Origin: Prochlorococcus sp. AG-412-J13
Lineage (GTDB): Bacteria > Cyanobacteriota > Cyanobacteriia > PCC-6307 > Cyanobiaceae
Direction of reading: 5' to 3'
DNA length: 64,000 nt
Assembly (NCBI GenBank): GCA_003214815.1
Contig: QCLE01000009.1
Span: 1 to 64,000 of the forward strand
Both the position numbers and the translations under genes were made by a program. The notes under the pieces were generated by a model. It was not told the DNA's origin, made no database searches, and saw only the letters and a list, made by a program, of their open reading frames with translations. Of this stretch, positions 33,843-44,050 are shown piece by piece; position 1 is the first letter of the stretch; each line of letters starts with the position of its first letter.

Positions 33843-34401
33843 TATTTAATGAATTCTCATTTTTCTTTCTAATCTTTGCATATAATTGTATAGAAGCCAA
33901 CATAAAAATAACAAGGCCAACTACACTCCATGTAGCAACGCTTGTAGGAAAATTATTTTTAAAAATAACTAAAAGTACAATTATAAATAATAATAAAGTA
34001 GGTAATTCATTTAATAATCTTAAGTTTTTGGCTGAAATTGTTGAAATACCATTTTGTAATGAATACATGATTTTATAACAATAAGAATGATAAATTACTA
34101 ATCCCAAAACGAAAGAAATTTTGATTTGCAACCACTTTTCACTTAACCAACTTGGCTGCATAATAACCATACATATAGCCATACTTAAAGCTAATATCAT
34201 CCCAGGAGTTGTGATTATATTAGCTAACCTTTTTTCCATCAAGGTATATTGATTATTAAAGGCTATTTTTAATTTATTATCCATATTTTTAGATTCTTCA
34301 TGATATATAAAAAGTCTCACTAAATAAAAAAGTCCCGAAAACCAAACGATTACACCAATTATGTGAAGTGATTTAAACCAGAGATATGCTTCAGCTGCCA
34401 A
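33835..34401 (-). CDS. hemJ: protoporphyrinogen IX oxidase, HemJ type
   Basis: A 188-residue membrane protein with about four or five helices: AYLWFKSLHIIGVIVWFSGL then FYLVRLFIYH, then MILALSMAICMVIMQPSW, IKISFVLGLVIYHSYCYKI and VVGLVIFMLASIQLYAKI. The first His (H13) and the W-F-x-G-L-F-Y-L signature are diagnostic of HemJ. HemJ oxidises protoporphyrinogen for heme and chlorophyll in cyanobacteria lacking HemY. Translation of the PHP gene is probably coupled to it by overlap. Confidence 0.9.
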   Translation of the reverse strand: MAAEAYLWFKSLHIIGVIVWFSGLFYLVRLFIYHEESKNMDNKLKIAFNNQYTLMEKRLANIITTPGMILALSMAICMVIMQPSWLSEKWLQIKISFVLGLVIYHSYCYKIMYSLQNGISTISAKNLRLLNELPTLLLFIIVLLVIFKNNFPTSVATWSVVGLVIFMLASIQLYAKIRKKNENSLNNE

Positions 34402-34489
34402 ATTACTAGATTATTTTATGAATATATATTTTTAATATAGTTATATTTAACAATATCAAGAAATCTATTTTTCAAAAATTAATTAATAT

Positions 34490-36448
34490 TTATAACTCGT
34501 GAAAATATTCATATATATCATTTACTGAATTTTTTCCAAGTCCTTTAACTTTAGATAATTCCTCTTTACTAGCTATTCTTATCGCTTCTATTGATTTAAA
34601 ATGTTCAAGCAATTCTCTTATTCTTGAGGGACCCAATCCACTGATTTGGGATAGTTGTGATCTATTCATTCTCTTAGATCTTTTGTCTCTATGAAAAGAT
34701 AATGCAAATCTATGTGCTTCATCTCTTATCCTTCTTAATAGAAGAACTCCTTTTTGATTTTCATCAGTATCAAGAGACTTTGTAAAGCCTGGAATAAATA
34801 TTTCTTCATTTTTTTTTGCCAATGAACATATAGTAACTTCTTCTTCAAGATTTAATTCACTTAATGCTTTAATAGCTGCATTTAACTGTCCTTTGCCTCC
34901 ATCAATCATTATTAAATCAGGCCAATCAGATAGAAGTTCATTATCTAATTTGCTATTCGTTTTATCATTTAATATTGAAAAATCTCCTCCGCATTTTTTA
35001 AATCTTGACCATTTTCTAAACCTTCTATGTATAACTTCATATATCGAGGCATAATCATCACTATGTCCAATAAAAACGTTTGGATCTTTTATCTTATATT
35101 TCCTATAATGCTGTTTAGAAGGAATACCATCAATAAAAACTACTTGTGATGCTACAGGGTCTGTACCTTGAATGTGGCTTATATCATACCCTTCAATTCT
35201 TTTAGGTTGTTCGTTTAATTCAAGTATTTGAGCAAGATCCTCAATTGAAGATTCATTATCTTGTATCCCATTTAATATTCTATCTAATTCTAATTTTGCA
35301 TTTTTTAAAACCATCTCTACTGTTTCATGTTTTTTATTTCTTTTAGGAATAATAATTTTTACTTTCTTTTTTCTTAACTCCGTTAACCAATCCTCTATTG
35401 TTGTTTGTTTTGGAATGTTATATTGAATAAGAATTTCTGATGGTATTTCTACCCGTTCAACATTCATATAATGCTCTTCTAATACCCTTAGTAATATAAG
35501 ATTTTCATCTTCATTATTTAATTTTTGACTATAGCCAATTCTCCCAATTAGCTTGCCAGATCTCATTTGAAAAATTTGGATACTAGCTACGTTTTTTTCA
35601 GAAACTATTCCAAAGATATCTCTATTAATTGATGAATCTGGGATTGATATTTTTTGTGATTCAGTTAATAATTTTAAACCTGAAAGTTGGTCTCTTATTT
35701 TAGCTGCATTCTCATAATCCAAATCATTTGAGAATTGCATCATTTTTTTTTGTAGAAATATTTCTAAGTCATCATTTCGTCCCTGAAATATCATAGATAC
35801 TTGTTTCATTATTTGTTTATAATCTTCAGAAGAAATTACTTCTTGGCATACACCTGGACATCTTCCTATTGAATAATTCAAACAAGTTCTATCTTTATAA
35901 ACTGGTCTTGGTCTTTGTCTAAGTGGAAATATTTTTTTCATAGTAAATAATGTTCTCCTTAATAATCCGACATCAACATAAGGTCCATAATATCTATCTA
36001 AATTATTTCTATTTCTTCTTCTTCTTGTAATAAATATCCTAGGATATTTCTCACTCCAAGTTATGCAAAGATATGGATATTTCTTATCATCCTTTAAAAG
36101 AATATTAAAGTATGGTTTGTTTGTTTTTATTAAATTTGACTCTAAATTAAGTGCTTCATATTCGCTATCTGTAACTATAATTTCGATTTCAGTGATTTGA
36201 CGAACCATGAGACTTAGTCTTGGAGTTAAATCTGAAAAATTATTGAAATAACTACTTACTCTACTGCGTAGTTTTTTAGATTTGCCAATATAAAGTAGAT
36301 TATTATCTATATCTTTAAAAAGATAACAACCAGATGATTTTGGAATTTCAGATAGTCTTGATTTTAATAACTCCTTATTATTAATTAATTTATATTCAAT
36401 TTTAAAATTATATTTATTATCTTTTGTTTTGACAGAGGAATTACTCAT
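34490..36448 (-). CDS. uvrC: excinuclease ABC subunit C
   Basis: The 652-residue nuclease makes the incisions on both sides of DNA damage. GIY-YIG domain: SGCYLFKDIDNNLLYIGKSK then LRSRVSSYF (about 39-70). UVR domain: LDYENAAKIRDQLSGL (about 235-250). RNase H-like nuclease: GYDISHIQGTDPVASQVVFI, then DLIMIDGGKGQLNAA. Two helix-hairpin-helix motifs are at the end (QLSQISGLGPSRIRELLEHF, LSKVKGLGKNSVNDIYEY). Length is standard. UvrA/UvrB lie elsewhere. Confidence 0.96.
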   Translation of the reverse strand: MSNSSVKTKDNKYNFKIEYKLINNKELLKSRLSEIPKSSGCYLFKDIDNNLLYIGKSKKLRSRVSSYFNNFSDLTPRLSLMVRQITEIEIIVTDSEYEALNLESNLIKTNKPYFNILLKDDKKYPYLCITWSEKYPRIFITRRRRNRNNLDRYYGPYVDVGLLRRTLFTMKKIFPLRQRPRPVYKDRTCLNYSIGRCPGVCQEVISSEDYKQIMKQVSMIFQGRNDDLEIFLQKKMMQFSNDLDYENAAKIRDQLSGLKLLTESQKISIPDSSINRDIFGIVSEKNVASIQIFQMRSGKLIGRIGYSQKLNNEDENLILLRVLEEHYMNVERVEIPSEILIQYNIPKQTTIEDWLTELRKKKVKIIIPKRNKKHETVEMVLKNAKLELDRILNGIQDNESSIEDLAQILELNEQPKRIEGYDISHIQGTDPVASQVVFIDGIPSKQHYRKYKIKDPNVFIGHSDDYASIYEVIHRRFRKWSRFKKCGGDFSILNDKTNSKLDNELLSDWPDLIMIDGGKGQLNAAIKALSELNLEEEVTICSLAKKNEEIFIPGFTKSLDTDENQKGVLLLRRIRDEAHRFALSFHRDKRSKRMNRSQLSQISGLGPSRIRELLEHFKSIEAIRIASKEELSKVKGLGKNSVNDIYEYFHEL

Positions 36449-36457
36449 TTATAATAG

Positions 36458-36946
36458 TTAACCCCCATAATTCCAGCCAGTTGAAGATAAATTGAGGGAA
36501 TCTACATCATTATTCAAATAAGCAGATTGAACTTCTCCTACAAAAACAGTATGGTCTCCATGAATAACACTTCCAACAACACTACATTCAAATCCACCTA
36601 CGCTATCAACTAATATAGGCAAACCAAGCTCACCTAAATTAAATTCAACAGATTCAAATCTGCCTCCTAATGCTTTTTGGGGTTTAAAGAAAACAGCTGC
36701 TAGATCCTTTTGATCACTTTTGAGCACATTTAATGAGAACTTATTTGTGGATTTTATTATTTCATGACTAGAACCCTCTGCTCTTACAGCCATAACGACT
36801 AATGGGGGATTGAAGGAACCTTGAGTCACCCAACTAGCAGTAAATCCATTTACTTCATTTTTATCTTCGTTTCTAACTCCACAAATAAATAATCCGTGAG
36901 GTATTTTTCTTAATAAGATTTTTTTTGCTTCTAGATTTAATGTCAT
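36458..36946 (-). CDS. flavin reductase-like FMN-binding protein
   Basis: The 162-residue protein has the flavin-reductase split-barrel pattern: KILLRKIPHGLFICGVRNED, GFTASWVTQGSFNPPLVVMA (FMN phosphate-binding T-A/G-S-W-x-T-Q-x-S), SFKFSLNVLKS-like FSLNVLKSDQKDLAAVFFKP and HTVFVGEVQSA. Relatives supply reduced flavin or act as the flavin part of flavo-diiron proteins. The partner is unknown. It lies ten bases upstream of uvrC on the same strand. Confidence 0.88.
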   Translation of the reverse strand: MTLNLEAKKILLRKIPHGLFICGVRNEDKNEVNGFTASWVTQGSFNPPLVVMAVRAEGSSHEIIKSTNKFSLNVLKSDQKDLAAVFFKPQKALGGRFESVEFNLGELGLPILVDSVGGFECSVVGSVIHGDHTVFVGEVQSAYLNNDVDSLNLSSTGWNYGG

Positions 36947-37005
36947 AATTGATTTATCTAATAAACTTATTTTAACTAAATTTCTTATTTGATCATAATA
37001 AATTC

Positions 37006-37479
37006 ATGAAAATTCTTTATCCAGGTACATTTGATCCACTGACATACGGGCATATTGATTTAATAGAAAGGGCTGAAAAATTATCTGGAAATTTAATTGT
37101 TGCTGTTTTAGAAAATACTTCTAAAACACCAACATTTAATCTTCAAAAAAGAATATTACAAATAAAAAATTCTCTTTCTCATTTACCTAATGTTGAAGTT
37201 ATTTCTTATTCAGGCCTCACTGTGGATTGTGCAAAGGATTTAAAAGCTAATCTTATTTTAAGGGGCTTAAGAGCAATGAGTGATTTTGAGTATGAACTCC
37301 AGATTGCACATACAAATAAATCTCTAAATAATGATATTGAAACTATATTTTTATCAACAAATACAAATTTTAGTTTTCTTAGTAGTTCTTTAGTAAAAGA
37401 AGTTGCGAAATTTGGTGGTGAAATAAATCACATGGTACCCCCCTCTGTTGAAAGGGATTTAAAAGAATATTTTAAATAA
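37006..37479 (+). CDS. coaD: phosphopantetheine adenylyltransferase
   Basis: The 157-residue enzyme makes dephospho-CoA from phosphopantetheine and [22 protein letters not shown] carries the T/H-x-G-H nucleotidyltransferase motif. [37 protein letters not shown] and [15 protein letters not shown] follow in family order. Length is typical. It is transcribed divergently from the flavin-reductase gene, and its stop faces that of dacB. Confidence 0.96.
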   Translation: MKILYPGTFDPLTYGHIDLIERAEKLSGNLIVAVLENTSKTPTFNLQKRILQIKNSLSHLPNVEVISYSGLTVDCAKDLKANLILRGLRAMSDFEYELQIAHTNKSLNNDIETIFLSTNTNFSFLSSSLVKEVAKFGGEINHMVPPSVERDLKEYFK

Positions 37480-37484
37480 TATAT

Positions 37485-38714
37485 TTATTTACATGATTTA
37501 ATGTAATAAACATCACGTAATAATCTAAAAGCTTTTTCTTTATCAATATTATTAGAATTTTGGATAATGCTAATAATTATTGGCTTGTCATTTTTATATA
37601 AAAAGCCAGATAATGCAAATACATTTGAAAGACTACCGGTTTTTCCAAAAAACTTTCCAGATAATTCACTATTTACAAATCGTTTAGCTAATGTTCCTCT
37701 TATTCCCATAATTGAAAGTGTAGATTGATAAGCTTGAAAATTTTTAGAATATCTCATTTTATCTAAAAATAATACGACTAACTTTGATGTAATTTTATTT
37801 TTTCGTGACAATCCACTAGCATCTGCAAAGTATGTATTAGTTACTGGGAGACCTTTATTTTCTAACCATTTTTTCAATTTTATATAATCATTATCGTTCC
37901 ATGTATTTGAGGCATTTTTAAAGAGAGATTCCGCAGTAAAATTATGACTTTCAGAATTTGTTAGAGTTAATAATGAAAGAATTGGAGTTGAATATATTTT
38001 ATTTATCTCGATAATATCTTTTAAATAGAATATTTTTTCTGAATCAAAAAAATTTATATTTACATTTGATTTTTGATATTTATTTTTTAAATAGTTTTTA
38101 ATAAAAATTTTTAAAGCATAAATATCTTCATATTTATTGTGATTACTTTCTATTGCAAGAGATGTTATTGGAGATCCATATTCATAAAGTTTATCAGTAT
38201 TTGTCCAACCCTTAGGCCAATATAATTTTGAATCTATTTCTACAATATTAAAGTTAATAATTTTATTTTCTTTAATATTCGAAATTAGTTCTATTATATT
38301 TTCATAATTCAGATCTGGGTCACCCTGACCAAGCAAATAATAATTGTTTTTATTTTTTTTAAATAAAGAAGTTTTTAAATTATTATTTAATTTATATTTA
38401 CTTAAAACATAAGCTGATGAAAATAATTTTTGATTTGATGCTGGCAACCTTGGAACTTCATCATTATAGGAACTAATTATTGTACCGTTATTATTGATAA
38501 TTGATACACTAAAAGAATCATCAAGAGTTTGATTCAATAAAGCATCATAGGTAGGACATGTTTTATTTTTAGTAATTATTCCAGGGAAATTAAAATAAAT
38601 ACTATTTAAAATAGTTATTTTTTGATTTGTTAGTAAATATCTTATTAATAAAGGAGAGGTTACTAATACAATAACAATTAAGAAAAATGAATAAAATTTT
38701 TTTATCACATTCAA
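37485..38714 (-). CDS. dacB: D-alanyl-D-alanine carboxypeptidase / endopeptidase (PBP4 type)
   Basis: The 409-residue serine peptidase of class C penicillin-binding type has an N-terminal membrane signal (FYSFFLIVIVLVTSPLLI). The active-site S-x-x-K is in RLPASNQKLFSSAYVL (about 95-110). ADASGLSRKNKI is the second motif, and SGKFFGKTGSLSNVFALSGF carries K-T-G. It trims peptidoglycan cross-links in the periplasm. It lies one base after the DUF1995 gene. Length is slightly below the E. coli protein. Confidence 0.9.
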   Translation of the reverse strand: MNVIKKFYSFFLIVIVLVTSPLLIRYLLTNQKITILNSIYFNFPGIITKNKTCPTYDALLNQTLDDSFSVSIINNNGTIISSYNDEVPRLPASNQKLFSSAYVLSKYKLNNNLKTSLFKKNKNNYYLLGQGDPDLNYENIIELISNIKENKIINFNIVEIDSKLYWPKGWTNTDKLYEYGSPITSLAIESNHNKYEDIYALKIFIKNYLKNKYQKSNVNINFFDSEKIFYLKDIIEINKIYSTPILSLLTLTNSESHNFTAESLFKNASNTWNDNDYIKLKKWLENKGLPVTNTYFADASGLSRKNKITSKLVVLFLDKMRYSKNFQAYQSTLSIMGIRGTLAKRFVNSELSGKFFGKTGSLSNVFALSGFLYKNDKPIIISIIQNSNNIDKEKAFRLLRDVYYIKSCK

Positions 38715-38715
38715 T

Positions 38716-39342
38716 CTATAAATTTACAAAAATAGATTCATTGTCGGGTTTATTTTCAAATTCTTTTTTAAAAAAATATTTTTTATTTTCTTCTTTGAAT
38801 AACAACCAGTTATTTGGATAAATATGCATGAGAGCTGCTTTATTTAAAGGCTGAAGAAAAAAAATATTTTTCCATGTTTTGACAAAGTTTTTACGTCTCT
38901 CTCTAATAACACTTCCTATACCAATATTCGCATCTTCAAATTTTGGATTTAATGAATAATGAGTTCCTTGGTAATTATCAGACATAGGTTCAAATGAATC
39001 GATATCATAAGGCTGAGGTAGCATAGATATCATTGCACTATCAATATTATTTATATTATTTGATTCATTAAATGAATTAAAAGTAAAGATTTTCTCTTTA
39101 ATATCTGGATAGTCCCTCTGAGCCAAAGCTACCGCACCTTGATCAGCAAATGTTATGAATACATTATTATTTTTAGCTAATATCTTGTAAATAGTTATTC
39201 CAATTCTGTTAAATTTCAATCCTTCAAAATTAAATTCTATAGTAAATCTTTTATTAGAATCTAATAAACTTGGAATAATTGAATCCTCCATATTTTTAAG
39301 AGATTCGTTTAAATCTTTAGGTAGTCTGTAATTAGTTTCCAT
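38716..39342 (-). CDS. DUF1995-family protein
   Basis: The 208-residue soluble protein shows LPKDLNESLKNMEDSIIPSL, RFTIEFNFEGLKFNRIGITI, NVFITFADQGAVALAQRDYP, then IDSAMISMLPQPYDID and LNPKFEDANIGIGSVIRERR. This matches the cyanobacteria/plastid DUF1995 family (a P-loop-less, adenylate-kinase-associated fold in plants). The function is unproven. It shares one base with the stop of the cysteine desulfurase gene, so it is in the same transcription unit. Confidence 0.85.
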   Translation of the reverse strand: METNYRLPKDLNESLKNMEDSIIPSLLDSNKRFTIEFNFEGLKFNRIGITIYKILAKNNNVFITFADQGAVALAQRDYPDIKEKIFTFNSFNESNNINNIDSAMISMLPQPYDIDSFEPMSDNYQGTHYSLNPKFEDANIGIGSVIRERRKNFVKTWKNIFFLQPLNKAALMHIYPNNWLLFKEENKKYFFKKEFENKPDNESIFVNL

Positions 39343-40514
39343 TAAAATTTGTCAATAAATATTTGAATAAGTTCTAAAAATTTATCTATTTCTGACTTAT
39401 TGTTTATTGAACCTAAAGTAACACGAATATTTGAATATAGTTCATCATCTTTAAAACCAATATTTTTAAGTGTTGAACTAGGTTTCCCAGATGAGCTTGA
39501 ACAAGCACTTCCACTACTTATTGCTATTTTATTTTCTGACATGAAATTAACAATCTTATAAGCCCTTATAGGCTCAAATCGTTTATTAAATAGTATAAAT
39601 GAAATATGATTGGGAAGCCTGTGGTTAATACTGCCCGTAATCTTTATGTGATTATTATCCTTAATTTTATTAAAAAAATAATTTTTAAGTTTATTTATAT
39701 TATTAGAAGGAAATTCAGTTATGTAATCATATAATTTTATTTTTCCTTTGATATTCTTTAATGATTCATACATTCCAGCGATTAATGGCAAAGCTTGTGT
39801 ACCTTGTCTAATTGAATATTCCTGAGTAAGTGATATATCTTTATTTTTTAAAATCTGTCTAGACTTTTCTTTGGTTAAAAGAATACCGATACCTTTTGGA
39901 CCTCCAAATTTATGAGCAGATAAACTTAAAAAATCACATTTGAGATCTTTCCAACTGAATATTCCATTACTTAATATTTGAGTTCCATCTAAATGAAACA
40001 TTATATTTAATTCTTCACATTTTGAACCTATAAATTGTACAGGTTGTATTGTCCCAATTTCACTTTGTCCCCAAATAATTGATGCAAGTTTAGTTTCTTT
40101 AGTTAACGTTTTTTCAATATTAGAAATATTTAAAAGTCCATAATTATTTACCGACCATTCACATATATCCCAGTTTTGTTTTCTTAGTTTATTAGCACAT
40201 ATAGTTGTTGCTTGATGTTCAACATTTGAAATAACAACTCTACCTTTTTTAAAAGTTTCATAAATATTATTAAATACAATACTTGTCGATTCCGAAGAAC
40301 CAGATGTAAAAATTATATCCTCTGGTTCTGCTTCAAATATATAAGCAATTTTAGATCTAATTTTTTCAAGATATTTAGAACATTTTATCCCCAGTTCATA
40401 TGTAGATGATGGGTTATGCCAATAATTCCTATAAGTTGAATTTATTATATTTAAAACATTCTCAGATAATGGAGTTGTGGATGCATTATCTAAATAAATA
40501 AAATTATTTTCCAT
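39342..40514 (-). CDS. cysteine desulfurase (IscS/NifS class)
   Basis: A PLP enzyme of 390 residues providing sulfur for Fe-S clusters and tRNA thiolation. YLDNASTTPLSENVL is near the start, IFTSGSSESTSIVFNNI follows, and SNVEHQATT has the PLP-stacking His. LSLSAHKFGGPKGIGIL contains the PLP Lys (about 206). The mobile-loop Cys is in ISSGSACSSSSGKPSSTLKN. The loop is of the class I (IscS-like) length. It overlaps dapF and DUF1995 by one base each, indicating one operon. Confidence 0.92.
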   Translation of the reverse strand: MENNFIYLDNASTTPLSENVLNIINSTYRNYWHNPSSTYELGIKCSKYLEKIRSKIAYIFEAEPEDIIFTSGSSESTSIVFNNIYETFKKGRVVISNVEHQATTICANKLRKQNWDICEWSVNNYGLLNISNIEKTLTKETKLASIIWGQSEIGTIQPVQFIGSKCEELNIMFHLDGTQILSNGIFSWKDLKCDFLSLSAHKFGGPKGIGILLTKEKSRQILKNKDISLTQEYSIRQGTQALPLIAGMYESLKNIKGKIKLYDYITEFPSNNINKLKNYFFNKIKDNNHIKITGSINHRLPNHISFILFNKRFEPIRAYKIVNFMSENKIAISSGSACSSSSGKPSSTLKNIGFKDDELYSNIRVTLGSINNKSEIDKFLELIQIFIDKF

Positions 40515-41374
40515 TAATTTACTAACATTGATCCTGAGAAAACCTTTTTAGCATTACCAGTCATCATGACTTCACAATCGTCTTTTGACCAATCAATTTT
40601 AAGATTACCTCCTGGTAAAGTTACTATGGTTTGTGAATTACAAAGTCCTAATTTGTAAGCTGCTACATGAATAGCACAAGCACCTGTTCCACAGGCTAAG
40701 GTTGGTCCTGCTCCTCTTTCCCATACTTTAACTTTGATATTATCTCTATTTAAGATTTGACAAAAATGAACATTAGTTTTATCTGGAAATAATTCATTTT
40801 TTTCAAATATAGGGCCAATTCTAGAAATAGCAATTGACTCAATGTCTTGTACAAAGAATATTAAATGAGGATTTCCCATTCCTACGGCATAACCTTTATT
40901 ATTAAAATTTTTCTCAAAAAAATCATGTGCAGGAATTGAATTTATTTTTTTTTCAATTGTTGTAGGAATATTTTTACTATCTAAAATTGGAACTCCCATT
41001 TTTACTGTTATTTCATCATTTATGTATTTAGCAATTTTTAAACCTGCTTTAGTCTCAATTTTATATTCAATATTTTTATTCTTCATTGAATCATTTATAT
41101 GGAGATACTCAACTAAACACCTAATTCCGTTCCCACACATTTGCGCTTCAGAACCATCAGAATTAAAGATTATCATTTTTGCATAATTATTTTTACTAGG
41201 TTCTTCTATAAAAATCACACCATCTGCTCCAATACCAAATTGCCTGTTGCAAATATTTTTTATATCAAAAATTTTGTTTGTCTTGTAATTTTTATATAAA
41301 TCATTTCCTCTGGAATCAATTACTATGAAATCATTTCCGTTACCTTGATATTTTTCAAAAGTTATATTTTTCAT
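40514..41374 (-). CDS. dapF: diaminopimelate epimerase
   Basis: The 286-residue PLP-independent racemase converts LL- to meso-diaminopimelate for peptidoglycan and lysine. FEKYQGNGNDFIVIDSRG starts the protein. The two catalytic Cys are in SEAQMCGNGIRCLVEYL (about Cys 80) and GPTLACGTGACAIHVAA (about Cys 229). GMGNPHLIFF is a further conserved loop. First gene of the dapF - cysteine desulfurase - DUF1995 - dacB cluster. Confidence 0.96.
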   Translation of the reverse strand: MKNITFEKYQGNGNDFIVIDSRGNDLYKNYKTNKIFDIKNICNRQFGIGADGVIFIEEPSKNNYAKMIIFNSDGSEAQMCGNGIRCLVEYLHINDSMKNKNIEYKIETKAGLKIAKYINDEITVKMGVPILDSKNIPTTIEKKINSIPAHDFFEKNFNNKGYAVGMGNPHLIFFVQDIESIAISRIGPIFEKNELFPDKTNVHFCQILNRDNIKVKVWERGAGPTLACGTGACAIHVAAYKLGLCNSQTIVTLPGGNLKIDWSKDDCEVMMTGNAKKVFSGSMLVN

Positions 41375-41479
41375 TTGTAAATAATATTCTAAATTTTAAT
41401 TATAAATTATTCCTTTTAACAATCTATTTCTATTTTATACAATGGATATTAAAATAATAATTTAACAAATAAAAATTAA

Positions 41480-44050
41480 GTGATTTCTCCTGATAAACAA
41501 TATGAAGCTGATACAAATTTATATAATCCATCTGAAATAGAAAAAAAATGGCAGTCAATATGGACAGAAAACAATTTATATAAAACCGATGAATTAACTG
41601 AGAATAGCGAAAAATTTTATGCCTTATCAATGTTCCCCTACCCTTCAGGTAATCTTCATATGGGACATGTTAGGAATTATGTTATTACAGACTTAATAGC
41701 TCGTTTTCAGAGGTTTAATGGGAAATCTGTTTTGCATCCAATGGGTTGGGACGCATTTGGATTGCCTGCTGAGAATGCTGCGATTGAAAGAGGAATTAGT
41801 CCAAGTGTCTGGACTAAAAAAAATATTTCTCATATGAAGTCACAATTAAAGCTTTTGGGACTATCAGTTGATTGGGATAGGGAATTTGCAACCTGTGATG
41901 AAAATTATTATATTTGGACACAATATCTATTTTTAGAGTTATACAAGGCAGGACTTGTATATCAAAAGGAATCAGAAGTTAATTGGGATCCTGTAGATAA
42001 TACAGTCTTAGCTAATGAACAAGTTGATTCGGAGGGTAAATCATGGAGATCTGGAGCTATAGTTGAAAAGAAATTATTAAAGCAATGGTTTTTAAGAATT
42101 ACTAATTATGCAGATGAGTTATTAAAGGATTTAGAACAATTAGATAACTGGCCAGAAAGAGTAAAAATAATGCAAGATAATTGGATTGGAAAATCAATTG
42201 GTACAAATATTAAATTCAATATCAATACCAATCCACAAGAGAAATTAACTGTATTCACAACAAGATCAGATACTTTATTTGGAGTTACCTATTTAGCAAT
42301 TTCTGTTAATCATTCATTAATTAAAAATATTTCTGATCAGGCAATCTTACAAGATATAGAGAAACTAAAACAATATCTGAAAAAAAATAAAAACAATGAA
42401 CTCGAAAAAATTGGAATAAAAACTAACTTAATAGCTATAAATCCAGTTAATTCTGAACCTATACCTATTTGGGTGGCAAGTTATGTTCTTGATGAATACG
42501 GTACAGGAGCTGTTATGGGAGTACCTGCTCATGATCTAAGGGATTTTGAATTTGCTAAGAAAAACAATATTGATATTAAACAAGTAATATTAAAGGATAA
42601 AAGTGGACTAAGTAAGGAGCTTGATAATGCTTATGTAGAAAATGGATATCTTATTAATTCAAATCAATATGATGGCGTAGCAAATACTATTGCTAAATTA
42701 AAAATTTCAGAGGAGGGAGTAAATAATGGATGGGCCGAAAATAAGATTCAATATCGTTTAAGAGATTGGTTAATATCTAGACAAAGATATTGGGGATGTC
42801 CGATACCCATAGTTAATTGCAAAAAATGTGGTTCTGTTCCATTAAACCAATCGGAATTACCTGTTTCATTACCAAAAGATATAGAAATCTCTGCTAACAA
42901 GATTAATGCTTTAGGTGATAATAATAATTGGATAAATACAACATGTCCAAAATGTGGAATAGCGGCAAGAAAAGAAACTGATACCATGGACACTTTCATG
43001 TGTTCATCTTGGTATTTTTTAAGATATCCATCTTCAAAATGTTCAACTAAGCCATTTGAAAAGATTGAAATTAATAAGTGGATGCCTGTAGATCAATATG
43101 TTGGAGGAGTAGAGCATGCAATATTGCATTTATTATATGCGAGATTTTTCACTAAAGCCTTGCGAGATAATGAACTATTTGAAATTGATGAACCATTCAA
43201 AAAACTATTAACGCAAGGAATGGTTCAGGCAGCAGCCTATAAAAACAATAAAACGGGTAAATATGTTTCTCCTTCCGATATTACTGACATATCAAATCCT
43301 ACAGATCCAATTGATAATTCTAATCTAGAAGTTCTTTTCGAAAAGATGTCAAAGTCAAAATATAATGGAATAGACCCTGAATCAGTAATTAAAAAATATG
43401 GAGCAGATACAGCAAGAATGTTTATATTATTTAAAGCACCACCAGAAAAAGATTTGGAATGGGGAGATGCAGATGTTGAAGGACAATTTAGATTTTTAAG
43501 CAGGATTTGGAAGCTTTATATAAATTATGCAAAAGATATAAATATTAAAAGTAAGTCCTATCCAGAGAAAGAAAAATCTTTAATAAAGTCAATGAACATT
43601 GCTATAAAAGAAATCTCAATTGACATATTAAATAACCAATTTAATACTGCTATTTCAGAACTAATGAAGTTTTATAATTCATTATCAAATTCCATTAATG
43701 ACGTAAACAATAAATTAAAAAAAGACGCTTTAAAAACATTTAGCATTTTGTTGGCTCCATTTGCACCTCATATTGCTGAAGAAATATGGCATCTTATTGG
43801 ATTTAAAAATTCTGTGCATTTAGAACACTGGCCTTCCTTTAATGCCGAAGCACTAAAGGAAGATTCATATGAACTAGTGATACAAGTGAATGGAAAAGTT
43901 AGAGACAAAGTAAATATTAATAATGAAATGAATGAAGATCAAATTAAAGAATTGACTCTTAAAAGACCTAACATATTAAAATGGACTCAAGATAAGGAAA
44001 TAAGAAAAATAATTATTGTTAAAGGAAAAATTATGAATATTGTTGTTTAA
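41480..44050 (+). CDS. leuS: leucyl-tRNA synthetase
   Basis: An 856-residue class I synthetase. GTG start: residues [20 protein letters not shown], then KKWQSIW. HIGH motif: [20 protein letters not shown] (about 50-70). The CP1 editing domain includes [17 protein letters not shown] and [14 protein letters not shown]. Cys pairs [10 protein letters not shown] and [10 protein letters not shown]...FMCSSWY are as in zinc-type Leu[22 protein letters not shown]. The anticodon and C-terminal domains are complete ([11 protein letters not shown]). Divergent from dapF. Confidence 0.97.
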   Translation: MISPDKQYEADTNLYNPSEIEKKWQSIWTENNLYKTDELTENSEKFYALSMFPYPSGNLHMGHVRNYVITDLIARFQRFNGKSVLHPMGWDAFGLPAENAAIERGISPSVWTKKNISHMKSQLKLLGLSVDWDREFATCDENYYIWTQYLFLELYKAGLVYQKESEVNWDPVDNTVLANEQVDSEGKSWRSGAIVEKKLLKQWFLRITNYADELLKDLEQLDNWPERVKIMQDNWIGKSIGTNIKFNINTNPQEKLTVFTTRSDTLFGVTYLAISVNHSLIKNISDQAILQDIEKLKQYLKKNKNNELEKIGIKTNLIAINPVNSEPIPIWVASYVLDEYGTGAVMGVPAHDLRDFEFAKKNNIDIKQVILKDKSGLSKELDNAYVENGYLINSNQYDGVANTIAKLKISEEGVNNGWAENKIQYRLRDWLISRQRYWGCPIPIVNCKKCGSVPLNQSELPVSLPKDIEISANKINALGDNNNWINTTCPKCGIAARKETDTMDTFMCSSWYFLRYPSSKCSTKPFEKIEINKWMPVDQYVGGVEHAILHLLYARFFTKALRDNELFEIDEPFKKLLTQGMVQAAAYKNNKTGKYVSPSDITDISNPTDPIDNSNLEVLFEKMSKSKYNGIDPESVIKKYGADTARMFILFKAPPEKDLEWGDADVEGQFRFLSRIWKLYINYAKDINIKSKSYPEKEKSLIKSMNIAIKEISIDILNNQFNTAISELMKFYNSLSNSINDVNNKLKKDALKTFSILLAPFAPHIAEEIWHLIGFKNSVHLEHWPSFNAEALKEDSYELVIQVNGKVRDKVNINNEMNEDQIKELTLKRPNILKWTQDKEIRKIIIVKGKIMNIVV